Below, piece after piece: positions 1 to 8,885 of a stretch of 64,000 nt of DNA; position 1 is the stretch's first letter, and each line of letters opens with the position of its first letter. Below the pieces are notes generated by a model. That model was given only the letters and a program-made list of their open reading frames with translations. It was not told the DNA's origin and did not search any database. The stretch is from Agromyces lapidis (GTDB lineage Bacteria > Actinomycetota > Actinomycetes > Actinomycetales > Microbacteriaceae), in the NCBI RefSeq assembly GCF_009749405.1, contig NZ_WBIQ01000009.1, positions 124,001 through 188,000 on the forward strand. Direction: 5' to 3'. The position numbers and the translations under genes were made by a program.

Positions 1-11
1 GTGAGGGTCAT
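1..11 (-). CDS. nrdF: nrdF start (partial), ribonucleotide reductase beta subunit
   Basis: Only the start codon and the first few codons are inside the window. An ATG on the minus strand at 11 is preceded by GAAGGA at a normal spacing, and the reading begins M-T-L. It lies directly downstream of nrdE, where the class Ib beta subunit normally sits in nrdHIEF operons. The identity is inferred from position only; almost no protein is visible. Confidence 0.45.
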
Positions 12-53
12 TTCTGTTCCTTCAAGAAGTGGGGCGGATGCCGCGTGGCTGAT

Positions 54-83
54 GGGTCTCGATACGCTTCGCTACTCGACCGG
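54..83. repeat. Dispersed GGTCTCGATACGCT repeat, copy 1
   Basis: This copy starts GGTCTCGATACGCT and ends GCTACTCGACCGG. The same element, sometimes with a CCTTCGTC insert in the middle, recurs at 41516-41568 and 51499-51593. Here it sits in the short gap between nrdE and the presumed nrdF start, touching the nrdE stop codon. Confidence 0.7.
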
Positions 84-85
84 CG

Positions 86-2251
86 TCAGAGCATGCAGCT
101 GACGCACTCCGTCATGTCCGTTCCCTCCAGCGCGAGCTGGCGCAGACGGATGTAGTAGATCGTCTTGATGCCCTTCTTCCACGCGTAGATCTGCGCGCGG
201 TTGATGTCGCGGGTCGTCGCCGTGTCCTTGAAGAACAGGGTGAGCGAGAGGCCCTGGTCGACGTGCTGCGTCGCCGCGGCGTAGGTGTCGATGACCTTCT
301 CGTAGCCGATCTCGTACGCGTCCTGGTAGTACTCGAGGTTGTCGTTCGTCATGAACGCCGCCGGGTAGTAGACGCGCCCGAGCTTGCCCTCCTTGCGGAT
401 CTCGATCTTCGAGGCGATCGGGTGGATCGACGCCGTCGAGTTGTTGATGTACGAGATCGAACCGGTCGGCGGCACCGCCTGCAGGTTCTGGTTGTAGATG
501 CCGTGCTCCTGGATGGAGGCCTTGAGCTCCTGCCAGTCCTGCTGCGTCGGGATGTGCACCCCGGCGTCGGCGAAGAGCTGCGTGACCTTCGCGGTCTCGG
601 GCACCCACGCGGCATCCGTGTACTTGTCGAAGAACTCGCCCGAGGCGTACTTCGAGTCGGCGAAGCCCTCGAAGGTCTCGCCGCGCTCGATCGAGATCTT
701 GTTCGACGCGCGCAGCGCGTGGAACAGCACCGTGTAGAAGTAGATGTTCGTGAAGTCGATGCCCTCTTCGCTGCCGTAGAAGATGCGCTCGCGAGCGAGG
801 TAGCCGTGCAGGTTCATCTGGCCGAGGCCGATGGCGTGCGACTTGTCGTTGCCATCTTCGATCGAACGCACCGAGGCGATGTGGCTCTGGTTCGACACCG
901 AGGTGAGGCCGCGGATGGCCGTCTCGACGGTCTTGCCGAAGTCGGGCGAGTCCATCGTGAGGGCGATGTTCAGCGAACCGAGGTTGCAGCTGATGTCCTT
1001 GCCGATCTGGTCGTACGAGAGGTCTTCGTTGTACGTGGTCGGCGTGTTCACCTGCAGGATCTCGCTGCAGAGGTTCGACATGTTGATGCGGCCCTTGATC
1101 GGGTTCGCCTTGTTCACCGTGTCTTCGAACACGATGTAGGGGTAGCCCGACTCGAACTGGATCTCGGCGATCGTCTGGAAGAACTCGCGCGCGTTGATCT
1201 TCGTCTTCTTGATGCGCGGGTTGTCGACCATCTCGCGGTAGTGCTCGGTGATCGGCACGTCGCCGAAGGGCTTGCCGTAGACCTTCTCGACGTCGTACGG
1301 CGAGAACAGGTACATGTCTTCGTTGTTCTTCGCGAGCTCGAAGGTGATGTCGGGCACGACGACGCCGAGCGAGAGCGTCTTGATGCGGATCTTCTCGTCG
1401 GCGTTCTCGCGCTTGGTGTCGAGGAACCGCATGATGTCGGGGTGGTGCGCCGAGAGGTACACCGCACCGGCGCCCTGGCGGGCACCCAGCTGGTTCGCGT
1501 AGCTGAAGCTGTCTTCGAGCAGCTTCATCACGGGGATGATGCCCGAGGACTGGTTCTCGATCTGCTTGATCGGGGCACCCGACTCGCGCACGTTCGAGAG
1601 GAGCAGCGCCACGCCGCCGCCGCGCTTCGAGAGCTGCAGCGCCGAGTTGATGCCGCGGGCGATCGACTCCATGTTGTCTTCGATGCGGAGGAGGAAGCAC
1701 GAGACGAGCTCGCCGCGCTGGGCCTTGCCCGTGTTGAGGAAGGTCGGGGTCGCCGGCTGGAAGCGGCCGCCGATGATCTCTTCGACCAGGTCGATCGCGA
1801 GCTGCTCGTCGCCCTGCGCGAGGCCGAGCGCGGTCATGACCACCCGGTCTTCGAAGCGCTCGAGGTAACGCTTGCCGTCGAAGGTCTTCAGCGTGTAGCT
1901 CGTGTAGTACTTGAACGCGCCGAGGAAGGTCTCGAAGCGGAACTTCTTCGAGTACGCCAGGTCGTTGAGCTTCTGGATGAACGCGAAGTCGTACTGCGCG
2001 ATGACCTCGGGCTCGTAGTACTCCTTCTCGACGAGGTAGTCGAGACGCTCCTTCAGCGAGTGGAAGAAGACCGTGTTCTGGTTGACGTGCTGGAGGAAGT
2101 ACTCGCGCGCCGCCTCGCGGTCCTTGTCGAACTGGATCTCGCCGTTCGCACCGTACAGGTTCAGCATCGCGTTGAGCGAGTGATAGTCCATCGCGGTGCG
2201 CGGGGCCTCCATGAGAGCTACGCCGTCCGTTGCTGCTGCTGACTTCGCCAA
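86..2251 (-). CDS. nrdE: Class Ib ribonucleoside-diphosphate reductase alpha subunit NrdE
   Basis: This is the catalytic large subunit that reduces ribonucleoside diphosphates to deoxyribonucleotides, together with the NrdF radical subunit. The 721-residue length fits class Ib. Visible hallmarks are the redox cysteines near 184 (LVSC) and 422 (ISCNLGS), the thiyl-radical motif NLCSE with Cys395 and Glu397, and the C-terminal shuttle pair CVSC at 716-719, which is recharged by NrdH. The chosen TTG start at 2251 overlaps nrdI by 34 bases; an ATG at 2212 (M-E-A-P) and one at 2191 are alternatives, and none has a strong ribosome binding site. It is the third gene of nrdH-nrdI-nrdE and is presumably controlled by the NrdR-type promoter upstream of nrdH. 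Confidence 0.97.
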   Translation of the reverse strand: MAKSAAATDGVALMEAPRTAMDYHSLNAMLNLYGANGEIQFDKDREAAREYFLQHVNQNTVFFHSLKERLDYLVEKEYYEPEVIAQYDFAFIQKLNDLAYSKKFRFETFLGAFKYYTSYTLKTFDGKRYLERFEDRVVMTALGLAQGDEQLAIDLVEEIIGGRFQPATPTFLNTGKAQRGELVSCFLLRIEDNMESIARGINSALQLSKRGGGVALLLSNVRESGAPIKQIENQSSGIIPVMKLLEDSFSYANQLGARQGAGAVYLSAHHPDIMRFLDTKRENADEKIRIKTLSLGVVVPDITFELAKNNEDMYLFSPYDVEKVYGKPFGDVPITEHYREMVDNPRIKKTKINAREFFQTIAEIQFESGYPYIVFEDTVNKANPIKGRINMSNLCSEILQVNTPTTYNEDLSYDQIGKDISCNLGSLNIALTMDSPDFGKTVETAIRGLTSVSNQSHIASVRSIEDGNDKSHAIGLGQMNLHGYLARERIFYGSEEGIDFTNIYFYTVLFHALRASNKISIERGETFEGFADSKYASGEFFDKYTDAAWVPETAKVTQLFADAGVHIPTQQDWQELKASIQEHGIYNQNLQAVPPTGSISYINNSTASIHPIASKIEIRKEGKLGRVYYPAAFMTNDNLEYYQDAYEIGYEKVIDTYAAATQHVDQGLSLTLFFKDTATTRDINRAQIYAWKKGIKTIYYIRLRQLALEGTDMTECVSCML

Positions 2252-2637
2252 AATGCGTCCAATCCATCGTCGACGGCGCGAACGTCGTCTGGGGTTCCGA
2301 ATACTTCGAAGCGGTAGAGGTGCGGCACCCCGGTCTTCGCGGCGATGATGTCGCCGGCCAGACCGAAGGCCGACCCGAAGTTGGTGTTGCCTGCGCTGAT
2401 CACGCCTCGGATGAGTGCGCGATTGCGCTCGTCGTTGAGAAATCTGATGACCTGCTTCGGCACGGCGCCTTTGCCGTCGCCGCCGCCGTAGGTCGGCACG
2501 ACGAGCACATAGGGCTCGTCGGCTTCGAGGGCCGGCTCGCGGGCGTGCAGCGGAATGCGCGCAGCCGGTCGGCCGAGCTTGTCGATGAAGCGCTTGGTGT
2601 TGCCCGAGACGCTCGAGAAGTAGACCAGTTTCGTCAT
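2218..2637 (-). CDS. nrdI: NrdI flavodoxin-like protein
   Basis: NrdI is a small flavodoxin-like FMN protein that helps assemble the Mn(III)2-tyrosyl radical in NrdF. The 139-residue product begins [14 protein letters not shown], in which SSVSGNT is the phosphate-binding loop typical of the family, and carries the conserved PTYGGG segment and GNTNFG near residue 85. The ATG at 2637 was chosen because all family motifs follow it; longer readings upstream add an unrelated arginine-rich extension. It lies between nrdH and nrdE and overlaps the proposed nrdE start, which suggests translational coupling. Confidence 0.95.
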   Translation of the reverse strand: MTKLVYFSSVSGNTKRFIDKLGRPAARIPLHAREPALEADEPYVLVVPTYGGGDGKGAVPKQVIRFLNDERNRALIRGVISAGNTNFGSAFGLAGDIIAAKTGVPHLYRFEVFGTPDDVRAVDDGLDAFWRSQQQQRTA

Positions 2638-2702
2638 GATCGTCTCCTTCGCGTTCCGGCTCACTCCGCGGTGTCGATGAACACCGAGCTCACCGGCCGC
2701 GA

Positions 2703-2936
2703 TTACGCGAGGCGCGAGGCGAGCTCGTTGATCTTGTCGGGGCGGAAGCCCGACCAGTGGTCTTCGTCGGTGATCACGACGGGGGCCTGCAGGTAGCCGA
2801 GCTCCTTGACCTGGGCGAGCGCGTTCTCGTCGACCGAGAGGTCGAGCACCTCGTACTCGATGCCCTTGCTGTCGAGGGCGCGATACGTCGCGTTGCACTG
2901 GACGCAGGAAGGCTTCGTGTAGACCGTGACCGTCAT
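2703..2936 (-). CDS. nrdH: NrdH glutaredoxin-like redoxin
   Basis: NrdH is the dedicated electron donor for class Ib ribonucleotide reductase; it has a glutaredoxin-like fold and is reduced by thioredoxin reductase. The 77-residue protein starts [11 protein letters not shown] and has the active-site motif CVQC. The C-terminal [11 protein letters not shown] segment is the family signature W-S-G-F-R-P. The start at 2936 was preferred over an in-frame ATG 12 codons earlier because it follows GAGGGG at normal spacing and matches the usual 75-80 residue length. It is the first gene of the operon. Confidence 0.96.
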   Translation of the reverse strand: MTVTVYTKPSCVQCNATYRALDSKGIEYEVLDLSVDENALAQVKELGYLQAPVVITDEDHWSGFRPDKINELASRLA

Positions 2937-2999
2937 GGTTTTCCCCTCGTTCTCGGGCTTTTCAAGGCCCATCCCCCGTATTGCTGATTGACGACTTCA

Positions 3000-3015
3000 A
3001 TACTACATCTAGTGT
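3000..3015. promoter_or_regulatory. NrdR box overlapping the nrdHIE promoter
   Basis: Read on the minus strand the site is ACACTAGATGTAGTAT, matching the NrdR consensus ACACWATATATWGTGT at 13 of 16 positions on my count. It overlaps a -10-like TAGTAT about 65 bases before the nrdH start, as expected for an ATP/dATP-controlled repressor. A weaker second site may lie at 3035-3050, where the word ATGTAGTTA occurs twice (3042-3050 and 3056-3064). The NrdR gene itself is not in the window. Confidence 0.75.
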
Positions 3016-3061
3016 CTGCCGAACTGAACCGCCACAACATGATGTAGTTACATTCATGTAG

Positions 3062-3181
3062 TTATCCACGGGGTTTTCCACCGGTTGTGAACAACGGATG
3101 TCGCGATGATCGGCCTGTTTGCTGGGGTGCCGCGCGGTTATCCACAGACGAACGAAAACGCGATCTCACGGTTGTGGATGA
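3062..3181. promoter_or_regulatory. Cluster of DnaA-box-like sequences upstream of nrdH
   Basis: Within 120 bases I see one perfect TTATCCACA (3138-3146), a one-mismatch TTATCCACG (3062-3070), the inverted TGTGAACAA (3086-3094), the inverted TGTGGATGA (3173-3181) and a weaker TTTTCCACC (3074-3082). The surrounding 2988-3423 gap otherwise holds only the NrdR box and a terminator. No dnaA, dnaN or gidA gene is near, so this is not an obvious oriC. DnaA control of nrd genes is known in Escherichia coli; here it is inference. Confidence 0.55.
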
Positions 3182-3370
3182 ACGCCCCGGCGTGTCGCGA
3201 TGCACGACACTTGGGGGCCCTCGAGCTCCGCCACCCCTACATGTGGTGTTGTAGCCCCCACCATGCCACCACCCACCGACATCGCGGCGTTGCGCGCGAG
3301 CGTGTCGGGGGGCCCGAACGGATCTCGGGTTGCCGCGTCACGATCCGGCAGCTCGCGCGTCTCTCAATGA

Positions 3371-3416
3371 GAGGCGGCACCCGAAGTCCCCCCGTCGACG
3401 AAGCGGGTGCCGTCTC
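3371..3416 (-). terminator. Terminator hairpin after the HhH-GPD gene
   Basis: A 13-base-pair stem with one G-U wobble is formed by 3371-3383 (GAGGCGGCACCCG) and 3404-3416, with a 20-base loop. It lies 8 bases beyond the stop codon of the HhH-GPD gene and has no T tract. Confidence 0.6.
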
Positions 3417-3423
3417 GCTCGGC

Positions 3424-3999
3424 TCAGCCCTTCGCGGCCTTCGCCGCCGCCTTCGCCGCCTGCTTCGTGACACGCACCTTCGCGAGCGACTCGGGGCTCA
3501 CGATGTCGGCCACTGAGGCGTAGGACCCCTCGTCGCCGTAGGCCCCGGCGGCCTCGCGCCAGCCCGGCGCCTCGAGGCCGCACTGCTTGCCGAGGAGCGC
3601 GAGGAAGATCTTCGCCTTCTGCTCGCCGAAGCCCGGCAGCGCCTTGAGTCGCTTCAGCACCTCGGCGCCGCTCGGCTCGCCCTGCGTCCAGATGGCGGCC
3701 GCGTCGCCGCCCCAGTCGTCGCGCACGGCCCCCGCGAGCGCCTGCACCCGAGCCGCCATCGACCCGGGGAACCGGTGCACCGCCGGCGTCTGCGTGAAGA
3801 TCTCGGCGAACCGCTCGGGGTCGGTCGCGGCGATCGCGCCGGCGTCGATCGTGCCGAGCCGCTCGCGGATCTTCTCGGGCCCGGTGAACGCGGTCTCCAT
3901 CGCGACCTGCTGATCGAGCAGCATGCCCGTGAGCAGCGCGAACGCGTCGTTCGAGAGCAGCTCGTCGGCCACCCGTTCCCCCGTGATGTGCAGTGCCAT
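3424..3999 (-). CDS. HhH-GPD-type base excision DNA repair protein
   Basis: The 191-residue product resembles the uncharacterised actinobacterial HhH-GPD base-excision family. The N-terminal MALHITGERVADELL and LLTGMLLDQQV segment resembles the opening helices of the fold, and the helix-hairpin-helix reads LKALPGFGEQKAKIF near residues 115-130. The catalytic Lys/Asp pattern of classical glycosylases is not obvious to me, so the substrate lesion is unknown. The C-terminus is a lysine/alanine tail (TKQAAKAAAKAAKG) that may bind DNA. The ATG at 3999 was chosen because GAGG lies nine bases upstream; an ATG at 4008 is possible. It stands alone, divergent from the VOC gene. Confidence 0.85.
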   Translation of the reverse strand: MALHITGERVADELLSNDAFALLTGMLLDQQVAMETAFTGPEKIRERLGTIDAGAIAATDPERFAEIFTQTPAVHRFPGSMAARVQALAGAVRDDWGGDAAAIWTQGEPSGAEVLKRLKALPGFGEQKAKIFLALLGKQCGLEAPGWREAAGAYGDEGSYASVADIVSPESLAKVRVTKQAAKAAAKAAKG

Positions 4000-4146
4000 G
4001 CGTTCCATCCTCGCACCGGGGATCGGGTGCCGCCACAGGGTGCGGATATCGGCGGACAGTGCTGGAATGGGTCGGGTCCGAAAGCCCCGCACCTGCAACC
4101 CGAGATCCGAACGATTCCGAATTCAGATGATCAACGGAGGAGAGCC

Positions 4147-4545
4147 ATGGCGCTCGAGATGGACGTCAAGATCGAACTCATCCACGTACCCGTCACCGAT
4201 GTCGACCGCGCGAAGGCGTTCTACGTCGACCGGTGCGGCTTCAACGCCGACCACGACCAGCGCGTCAGCGACACACTGCGCTTCGTGCAGGTGACGCCGC
4301 CCGGCTCGGCCTGCTCGATCGCCTTCGGCGAGGGCATGGGCGGCACGATCGAGCCGGGCTCGCTCGACGTGATCCAGGCCGTGATCCCCGACGCCGACGC
4401 CGCGCTCGAGCAGCTGCGCGCGGCCGGCGTCGACGCGCAGGGGGTCGACGAGCAGGCCTGGGGGCGGTTCGTCACCTTCGCCGACCCCGACGGCAACCGC
4501 TGGACCCTGCAGCAGCTGCCCGACTGGTCGCAGCAGGCGCAGTGA
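4147..4545 (+). CDS. VOC family (glyoxalase/bleomycin-resistance fold) protein
   Basis: This 132-residue protein has the vicinal-oxygen-chelate fold pattern: an N-terminal ELIHVPVTDVDRAKAFYVDRCGF strand-helix and a C-terminal FADPDGNRWTLQQ strand, each belonging to one beta-alpha-beta-beta-beta module. Members are metal-dependent lyases, dioxygenases or drug-binding proteins, and the sequence does not settle which. The start is supported by GGAGGA seven bases upstream. It is a single-gene unit bounded downstream by a strong hairpin. Confidence 0.88.
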   Translation: MALEMDVKIELIHVPVTDVDRAKAFYVDRCGFNADHDQRVSDTLRFVQVTPPGSACSIAFGEGMGGTIEPGSLDVIQAVIPDADAALEQLRAAGVDAQGVDEQAWGRFVTFADPDGNRWTLQQLPDWSQQAQ

Positions 4546-4551
4546 GCACGG

Positions 4552-4585
4552 CGACGGCCCCCGCTCCGAAGAGCGGGGGCCGTCG
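4552..4585. terminator. Bidirectional terminator between VOC gene and chvE
   Basis: A perfect 15-base-pair stem (4552-4566 with 4571-4585, CGACGGCCCCCGCTC) closes a CGAA tetraloop between convergent genes and should serve both strands. Confidence 0.85.
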
Positions 4586-4609
4586 TTCCGTGCCGTTCGG
4601 CGGGTGGGA

Positions 4610-5728
4610 CTAGCCCGCCTGGTTCACGATGTCGAGGAGGTTCGGGTTGTTGGCGTACGCCTCGGCCGCGTTCGCCTTCGTCACGATCACCGGAGCGAGC
4701 AGGTACGCCGGAACGACCTTCACGCCGTTGTCGTACTGCTCGGTGTCGTTGACCTCGGCCTCCTCACCCTGCTGGAGCTGCTGGATCATCTTGATCGTCT
4801 GCTCCACGAGGAGGCTCGTGTCCTTGTTGATGGTCGAGTACTGCTCACCGGCCATGATCGACTTCACCGACTCGACCTCGGAGTCCTGACCGGTGACGGT
4901 CACCTTCGAGATGTCCTTGCCGGCCTGCTTGGTCGAGGTGATGATCGCGCGGGCGAGGTTGTCGTTCGGCGAGAGCACGCCGTCGACGTCCTTGTCCGCG
5001 TAGTTCGCGGCGAGCAGCGAGTCCATGCGGCTCTGCGCGTTCTCGGCCTCCCAGCCCTGGGTCGCGGTCTGCGCGATGTCGGTCTGACCCGAGACGACCA
5101 CGAGCGTGCCGTCGTCGATCTTCGGCTGCAGCACCTCCATGGCGCCGTTGAAGAACACGGCCGAGTTCGCGTCGTCGGGCGAGCCCGAGAACAGCTCGAT
5201 GTTCCACGGTGCCTCGTGGCCCGAACGCTCGGCGAGGCCGTCGAGCAGCGCCTGACCCTGAAGCTTGCCGACCTCGAAGTTGTCGAAGGCGACGTAGTAG
5301 TCGACGTTCGGCGTGTTCTCGATCAGGCGGTCGTACGCGATGATCTTGACGCCGGCGTCGGCGGCCTGCTGCAGCTGCGTGCCGAGCTGCTTGCCGTCCT
5401 TCGCGCCGATGACGATGACCTTCGCGCCGTTGGTGACCATGGCCGAGATCTGGTTCTGCTGCTCGGCGACGGTGTTCGAGGCCGGGGCGTACTGCACGTC
5501 GCCCTTGAAGCCGGCTTCGCGCAGGCCGTCCTCGAACAGCCCGCCCGCGAGCACCCAGTTCTCACTGGTCTTGTCGGGAAGGGCGATGCCGATCGTGGCG
5601 TCGGCGGCGAAACCGGCCGAGCCGGACTCGTCGCCGCCGGTCGAACCGCCGCGGTCGGACGAGCAGCCCGCGAGCGCGAGCGCCGCGACCGCTGCGACTG
5701 CTGCGGCCGCAAGAGTGAGCTTCTTCAT
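4610..5728 (-). CDS. chvE: Multiple-monosaccharide ABC transporter substrate-binding lipoprotein (ChvE-type)
   Basis: This is the extracytoplasmic sugar receptor of the importer encoded just upstream. The 372-residue precursor starts MKKLTLAAAAVAAVAALALAGC, a lipoprotein signal with lipobox ALAGC (Cys22), followed by a Ser/Gly linker. The mature part is a periplasmic-binding-protein type I fold: TIGIALPDKTSENWVLAGGLFEDGL and the later DNLARAIITSTKQAG and GQDSEVESVKSIMAGEQYSTINKDT segments are typical of ChvE. Family members bind glucose, galactose, xylose and arabinose; the exact ligand here is unknown. It is the last gene of mmsA-mmsB-chvE and is separated from mmsB by a hairpin-containing 95-base gap. 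Confidence 0.9.
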   Translation of the reverse strand: MKKLTLAAAAVAAVAALALAGCSSDRGGSTGGDESGSAGFAADATIGIALPDKTSENWVLAGGLFEDGLREAGFKGDVQYAPASNTVAEQQNQISAMVTNGAKVIVIGAKDGKQLGTQLQQAADAGVKIIAYDRLIENTPNVDYYVAFDNFEVGKLQGQALLDGLAERSGHEAPWNIELFSGSPDDANSAVFFNGAMEVLQPKIDDGTLVVVSGQTDIAQTATQGWEAENAQSRMDSLLAANYADKDVDGVLSPNDNLARAIITSTKQAGKDISKVTVTGQDSEVESVKSIMAGEQYSTINKDTSLLVEQTIKMIQQLQQGEEAEVNDTEQYDNGVKVVPAYLLAPVIVTKANAAEAYANNPNLLDIVNQAG

Positions 5729-5786
5729 TGATCATTCACTTTCTTGTTGGGATTGCTGACTTCTCTTGGAGGGGAAGGTTTGGGGT

Positions 5787-5815
5787 GGATGCCACGGCGG
5801 AGCGCCGGGGCATCC
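5787..5815 (-). repeat. GGATGCC/GGCATCC hairpin between mmsB and chvE
   Basis: Arms GGATGCC (5787-5793) and GGCATCC (5809-5815) can form a seven-pair stem in the mmsB-chvE intercistronic mRNA. Such a structure could protect the chvE message or attenuate read-through. The arms belong to the GGATGCC word that recurs in hairpins elsewhere in the window. Confidence 0.5.
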
Positions 5816-5823
5816 GTGCTCGC

Positions 5824-7185
5824 TCATCGGGAGCGGAGGTCGCTCGGCTGGGAGGACTCGTTGGACGCGACGCTCGGAGCGACCGCCGGGGGCTCGACCG
5901 GCCCCTCCGACTCGAGCTTCGCCTTGCGGCGGCTCGACCAGATTCCGAAGATCGACGGACCGCCCTGGCGCTTCGACCACACGTCGACCGCGACGGCGAG
6001 GAGCAGCACGAGGCCCTTGATGATCTGCACCACGTCGGCCCCGGCGCCGATGAGCTGGAGGCCGTTGTTGAGGAACGCCATCACGAGACCGCCGACGATC
6101 GAGCCGATCACGGTGCCGATGCCGCCCGAGACCGCCGCGCCGCCGATGAACACGGCGGCGATCGCGTCGAGCTCCCAGCCGTTGCCGTCCTGCGGACCCG
6201 AGGCCGTCGACCGTGCGACGAAGATCATGCCCGCCAGTGCCGCCAGCACCGACATGTTCATCATGACGAAGAAGTCGACGCGGCGGTCCTTGACGCCCGA
6301 GAGCGTCGCCGCGAGGCGGTTGCCGCCGACCGCGTAGATGTGACGGCCGAAGATCGTGTTGTTCGTGATGAACGAGTAGACGATCACGAGCACGACGAGG
6401 ATGATGCCCGAGATGGGGAAGCTCGTGCCGGGGCGACCGGTCGCGAACAGCCACGCGGCCCAGAGGATCACGCCGGCGAGCACGACCACCTTGACGATGC
6501 TCACCCAGACGGGCGCCATCTCCGACCCCAGCTTCTTCTGGGTGCGGCGCAGGTGGAACTCGTTCCAGACGATCCAGCCGGCGCCGAGCACGCCGAGCAG
6601 CATCGTGAGCACGTTGAAGGCGAGCGGCAGCGCGAGCTCGGGCAGGTAGCCGGCGCCGATGATGCCGAACTCCTGGGGAACCGGGGTGGTGGTCGACTGG
6701 CCGATGAGCTGGTTGCCGCCGCGGAAGATGAGCATGCCCGCCAGCGTCACGATGAACGCCGGCACCCCGACGAACGCCACCCAGAAGCCCTGCCAGGCAC
6801 CGATCGCAGCACCGACCGCGATGCCGAGCACGATCGCGAGCGGCCAGGGCAGGTTCCACTCGGCCATCGACTTCGCCACGATGATGCCGGTGAACGCCGC
6901 CACCGATCCGACCGAGAGGTCGATGTGGCCCATGATGATGACCATCACCATGCCGATCGCGAGGATCAGGATGTACGAGTACTGGTTGACGACGTTGATC
7001 AGGTTCGTCGGCGAGAGCGTGAGCCCGTTCGTCCAGATCTGGAAGATCACGATGATGACGATGAGGCTGCCGAGGATGCCGAACTGGCGGAGGGTGGACT
7101 GCCCGCCTCCGAAGACCTTGCGGATGTCGGCGAGACCGCCGCTCTTCTTCGGTGGGGTGCTCGCAGGGGTGCTCGCCGTGCTCAT
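5824..7185 (-). CDS. mmsB: Multiple-monosaccharide ABC transporter permease
   Basis: This is the membrane subunit of the ChvE-type importer, of the RbsC/GguB branch. The 453-residue protein has about ten to twelve hydrophobic segments, with the family motifs [14 protein letters not shown] near residue 85, [35 protein letters not shown] and [17 protein letters not shown]. Its ATG at 7185 overlaps the mmsA stop codon (ATGA), so the two are translationally coupled. The long loop with LRRTQKKLG between membrane segments is normal for GguB. The C-terminus carries a Pro/Ser-rich tail of low complexity. Confidence 0.92.
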   Translation of the reverse strand: MSTASTPASTPPKKSGGLADIRKVFGGGQSTLRQFGILGSLIVIIVIFQIWTNGLTLSPTNLINVVNQYSYILILAIGMVMVIIMGHIDLSVGSVAAFTGIIVAKSMAEWNLPWPLAIVLGIAVGAAIGAWQGFWVAFVGVPAFIVTLAGMLIFRGGNQLIGQSTTTPVPQEFGIIGAGYLPELALPLAFNVLTMLLGVLGAGWIVWNEFHLRRTQKKLGSEMAPVWVSIVKVVVLAGVILWAAWLFATGRPGTSFPISGIILVVLVIVYSFITNNTIFGRHIYAVGGNRLAATLSGVKDRRVDFFVMMNMSVLAALAGMIFVARSTASGPQDGNGWELDAIAAVFIGGAAVSGGIGTVIGSIVGGLVMAFLNNGLQLIGAGADVVQIIKGLVLLLAVAVDVWSKRQGGPSIFGIWSSRRKAKLESEGPVEPPAVAPSVASNESSQPSDLRSR

Positions 7186-8726
7186 GCGTTCGCCTTCTTC
7201 TTCGCCGAGGTCATGCTGCGCATGAGCGCCTCGGGGTTCGCCTCTGATGCGGGGATGTTGTCGGTGATCTGGCCCTCGAAGACCGTGTAGATGCGGTCGG
7301 CGATGCCGAGCAGTTCGGGCAGCTCGCTCGAGATGAGGATGACGCCCTTGCCCTGCGCCGCGAGGGACTGGATGATCGTGTAGATCTCGTACTTCGCGCC
7401 CACGTCGATGCCGCGGGTGGGCTCGTCGAGGATGAGCAGGTCGGGGTCGGTGAACATCCACTTCGCCAGCACGACCTTCTGCTGGTTGCCGCCCGAGAGC
7501 TTCGAGACGCCCGTCTCGACGCTCGGCGTCTTGATGCGCAGCTGCTTGCGGTAGTCCTCGGCGATGCCGAACTCGCGCGAGTCGTCGATGACCCCGCGCT
7601 TCGCGATCTTCGAGAGCTTCGCCGCGACGATCGAGCGCTTGATGGTGTCGAGGAGGTTGAGGCCGAGCTGCTTGCGGTCCTCGCTGACGTAGGCGAGGCC
7701 GTGGTTGATCGCGGACTCGACGTCCTTCAGGACGATCTCCTTGCCGTCCTTCACGATCGTGCCCGAGATGTAGTTACCGTAGGAGCGGCCGAAGACGCTC
7801 ATCGCGAGTTCGGTGCGCCCGGCCCCCATGAGCCCCGCGAGGCCCACGATCTCACCGCGACGCACGGTGAAGCTCGAGCCCTTGGCGACGAGGCGCTCGG
7901 GCACCTGCGGGTGCTGGATCGTCCAGTCCTTCACCTCGAAGAACACCTCGCCGATGTGCGGGGTGCGGTCGGGGAAGCGGCTCTCGAGCGAGCGACCGAC
8001 CATGCCGCGGATGATGCGGTCCTCGTCGACCCCGCCGGCCTTCACGTCGAGCGTCTCGATCGTGTGGCCGTCGCGGATGATCGTGATCTCGTCGGCGATC
8101 TCCTCGATCTCGTTGAGCTTGTGGGAGATGATGATCGCCGTGATCCCCTTGCCCTTGAGGCCGCGGATCAGGTCGAGCAGGTGCTCCGAGTCGTCTTCGT
8201 TGAGCGCGGCGGTCGGCTCGTCGAGGATGAGCAGCTTCACGTCCTTCGCGAGCGCCTTCGCGATCTCGACGAGCTGCTGCTTGCCGACGCCGAGGTGCTT
8301 GATCTGCGTGTCGGGGTCTTCGTCGAGGCCGACCCTGGCGAGCAGGTCGATGGCGCGGAGCTTCGCCGCAGCCCAGTCGATGCGGCCGCCGCGCGCGATC
8401 TCGTTGCCGAGGAAGATGTTCTCGGTGATCGAGAGCTCGGGGATGAGGGCGAGCTCCTGGTGGATGATCGCGATGCCGGCCTGTTCGCTGGCACGGATGT
8501 CGCGGAACTGCACCTCTTCGCCGCGGAAGATGATCTCGCCCGTGTACGTGCCGTGCGGGTAGACGCCCGAGAGCACCTTCATGAGCGTGGACTTGCCGGC
8601 GCCGTTCTCGCCGCAGATCGCGTGGACTTCGGCGGGCATCACCGTGAGCGAGACCTCGGAAAGGGCCTTCACACCCGGGAACTCCTTGGTGATGGATCGC
8701 ATCTCGAGGATCGGCGGCGCGCTCAT
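7182..8726 (-). CDS. mmsA: Multiple-monosaccharide ABC transporter ATP-binding protein
   Basis: This is a double ATPase subunit energising sugar uptake. The 514 residues comprise two ABC cassettes: Walker A GENGAGKS near residue 40, Walker [12 protein letters not shown] near 170, then a second half with GLMGAGRTE, signature LSGGNQQK and [12 protein letters not shown]. The second Walker A lacks the lysine, as is usual for RbsA/XylG/GguA proteins. The ATG at 8726 has GAGAGG six bases upstream; in-frame sequence further upstream overlaps the operator and promoter and is not coding. It is the first gene of mmsA-mmsB-chvE and sits downstream of a LacI operator. Confidence 0.93.
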   Translation of the reverse strand: MSAPPILEMRSITKEFPGVKALSEVSLTVMPAEVHAICGENGAGKSTLMKVLSGVYPHGTYTGEIIFRGEEVQFRDIRASEQAGIAIIHQELALIPELSITENIFLGNEIARGGRIDWAAAKLRAIDLLARVGLDEDPDTQIKHLGVGKQQLVEIAKALAKDVKLLILDEPTAALNEDDSEHLLDLIRGLKGKGITAIIISHKLNEIEEIADEITIIRDGHTIETLDVKAGGVDEDRIIRGMVGRSLESRFPDRTPHIGEVFFEVKDWTIQHPQVPERLVAKGSSFTVRRGEIVGLAGLMGAGRTELAMSVFGRSYGNYISGTIVKDGKEIVLKDVESAINHGLAYVSEDRKQLGLNLLDTIKRSIVAAKLSKIAKRGVIDDSREFGIAEDYRKQLRIKTPSVETGVSKLSGGNQQKVVLAKWMFTDPDLLILDEPTRGIDVGAKYEIYTIIQSLAAQGKGVILISSELPELLGIADRIYTVFEGQITDNIPASEANPEALMRSMTSAKKKANA

Positions 8727-8798
8727 CGGCGGCCTCTCGGAGCTGCGGTCATCATCGACGGGTACATTCGCGACCTCGGTGTCAGTGGTTCGGGACTC

Positions 8799-8861
8799 GA
8801 TGTGACACGTGTGACCGTTCACATCGAGACCAATGGTGCATCCGACATGCGCCGCTGTCAA
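8799..8861 (-). promoter_or_regulatory. mmsA promoter with LacI-type operator at the start point
   Basis: On the minus strand a perfect TTGACA (8856-8861) is spaced 17 bases from CACCAT (8833-8838). Immediately downstream, at the predicted start point, lies an operator: GATGTGA...TCACATC spanning 8799-8825, containing TGTGACCGTTCACA at 8810-8823. Related palindromes stand before lacI, so repression by the neighbouring LacI protein is the simplest reading. Confidence 0.7.
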
Positions 8862-8885
8862 GCGCGGGTCGCAAACGGTCGTGGA

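Noticed and set aside
263-2242. Long reading on the plus strand antisense to nrdE
   Set aside because: High-GC shadow of nrdE, with low-complexity arginine/valine-rich sequence; the minus-strand protein has all family motifs.
3062-3181. oriC candidate from the DnaA boxes
   Set aside because: No dnaA, dnaN, gidA or AT-rich unwinding element nearby; the nrd promoter context is a better explanation.
3106-3516. 136-residue reading between nrdH and the HhH-GPD gene
   Set aside because: It overlaps DnaA-like boxes and a terminator and the HhH-GPD gene end, and the product has no protein-like pattern.
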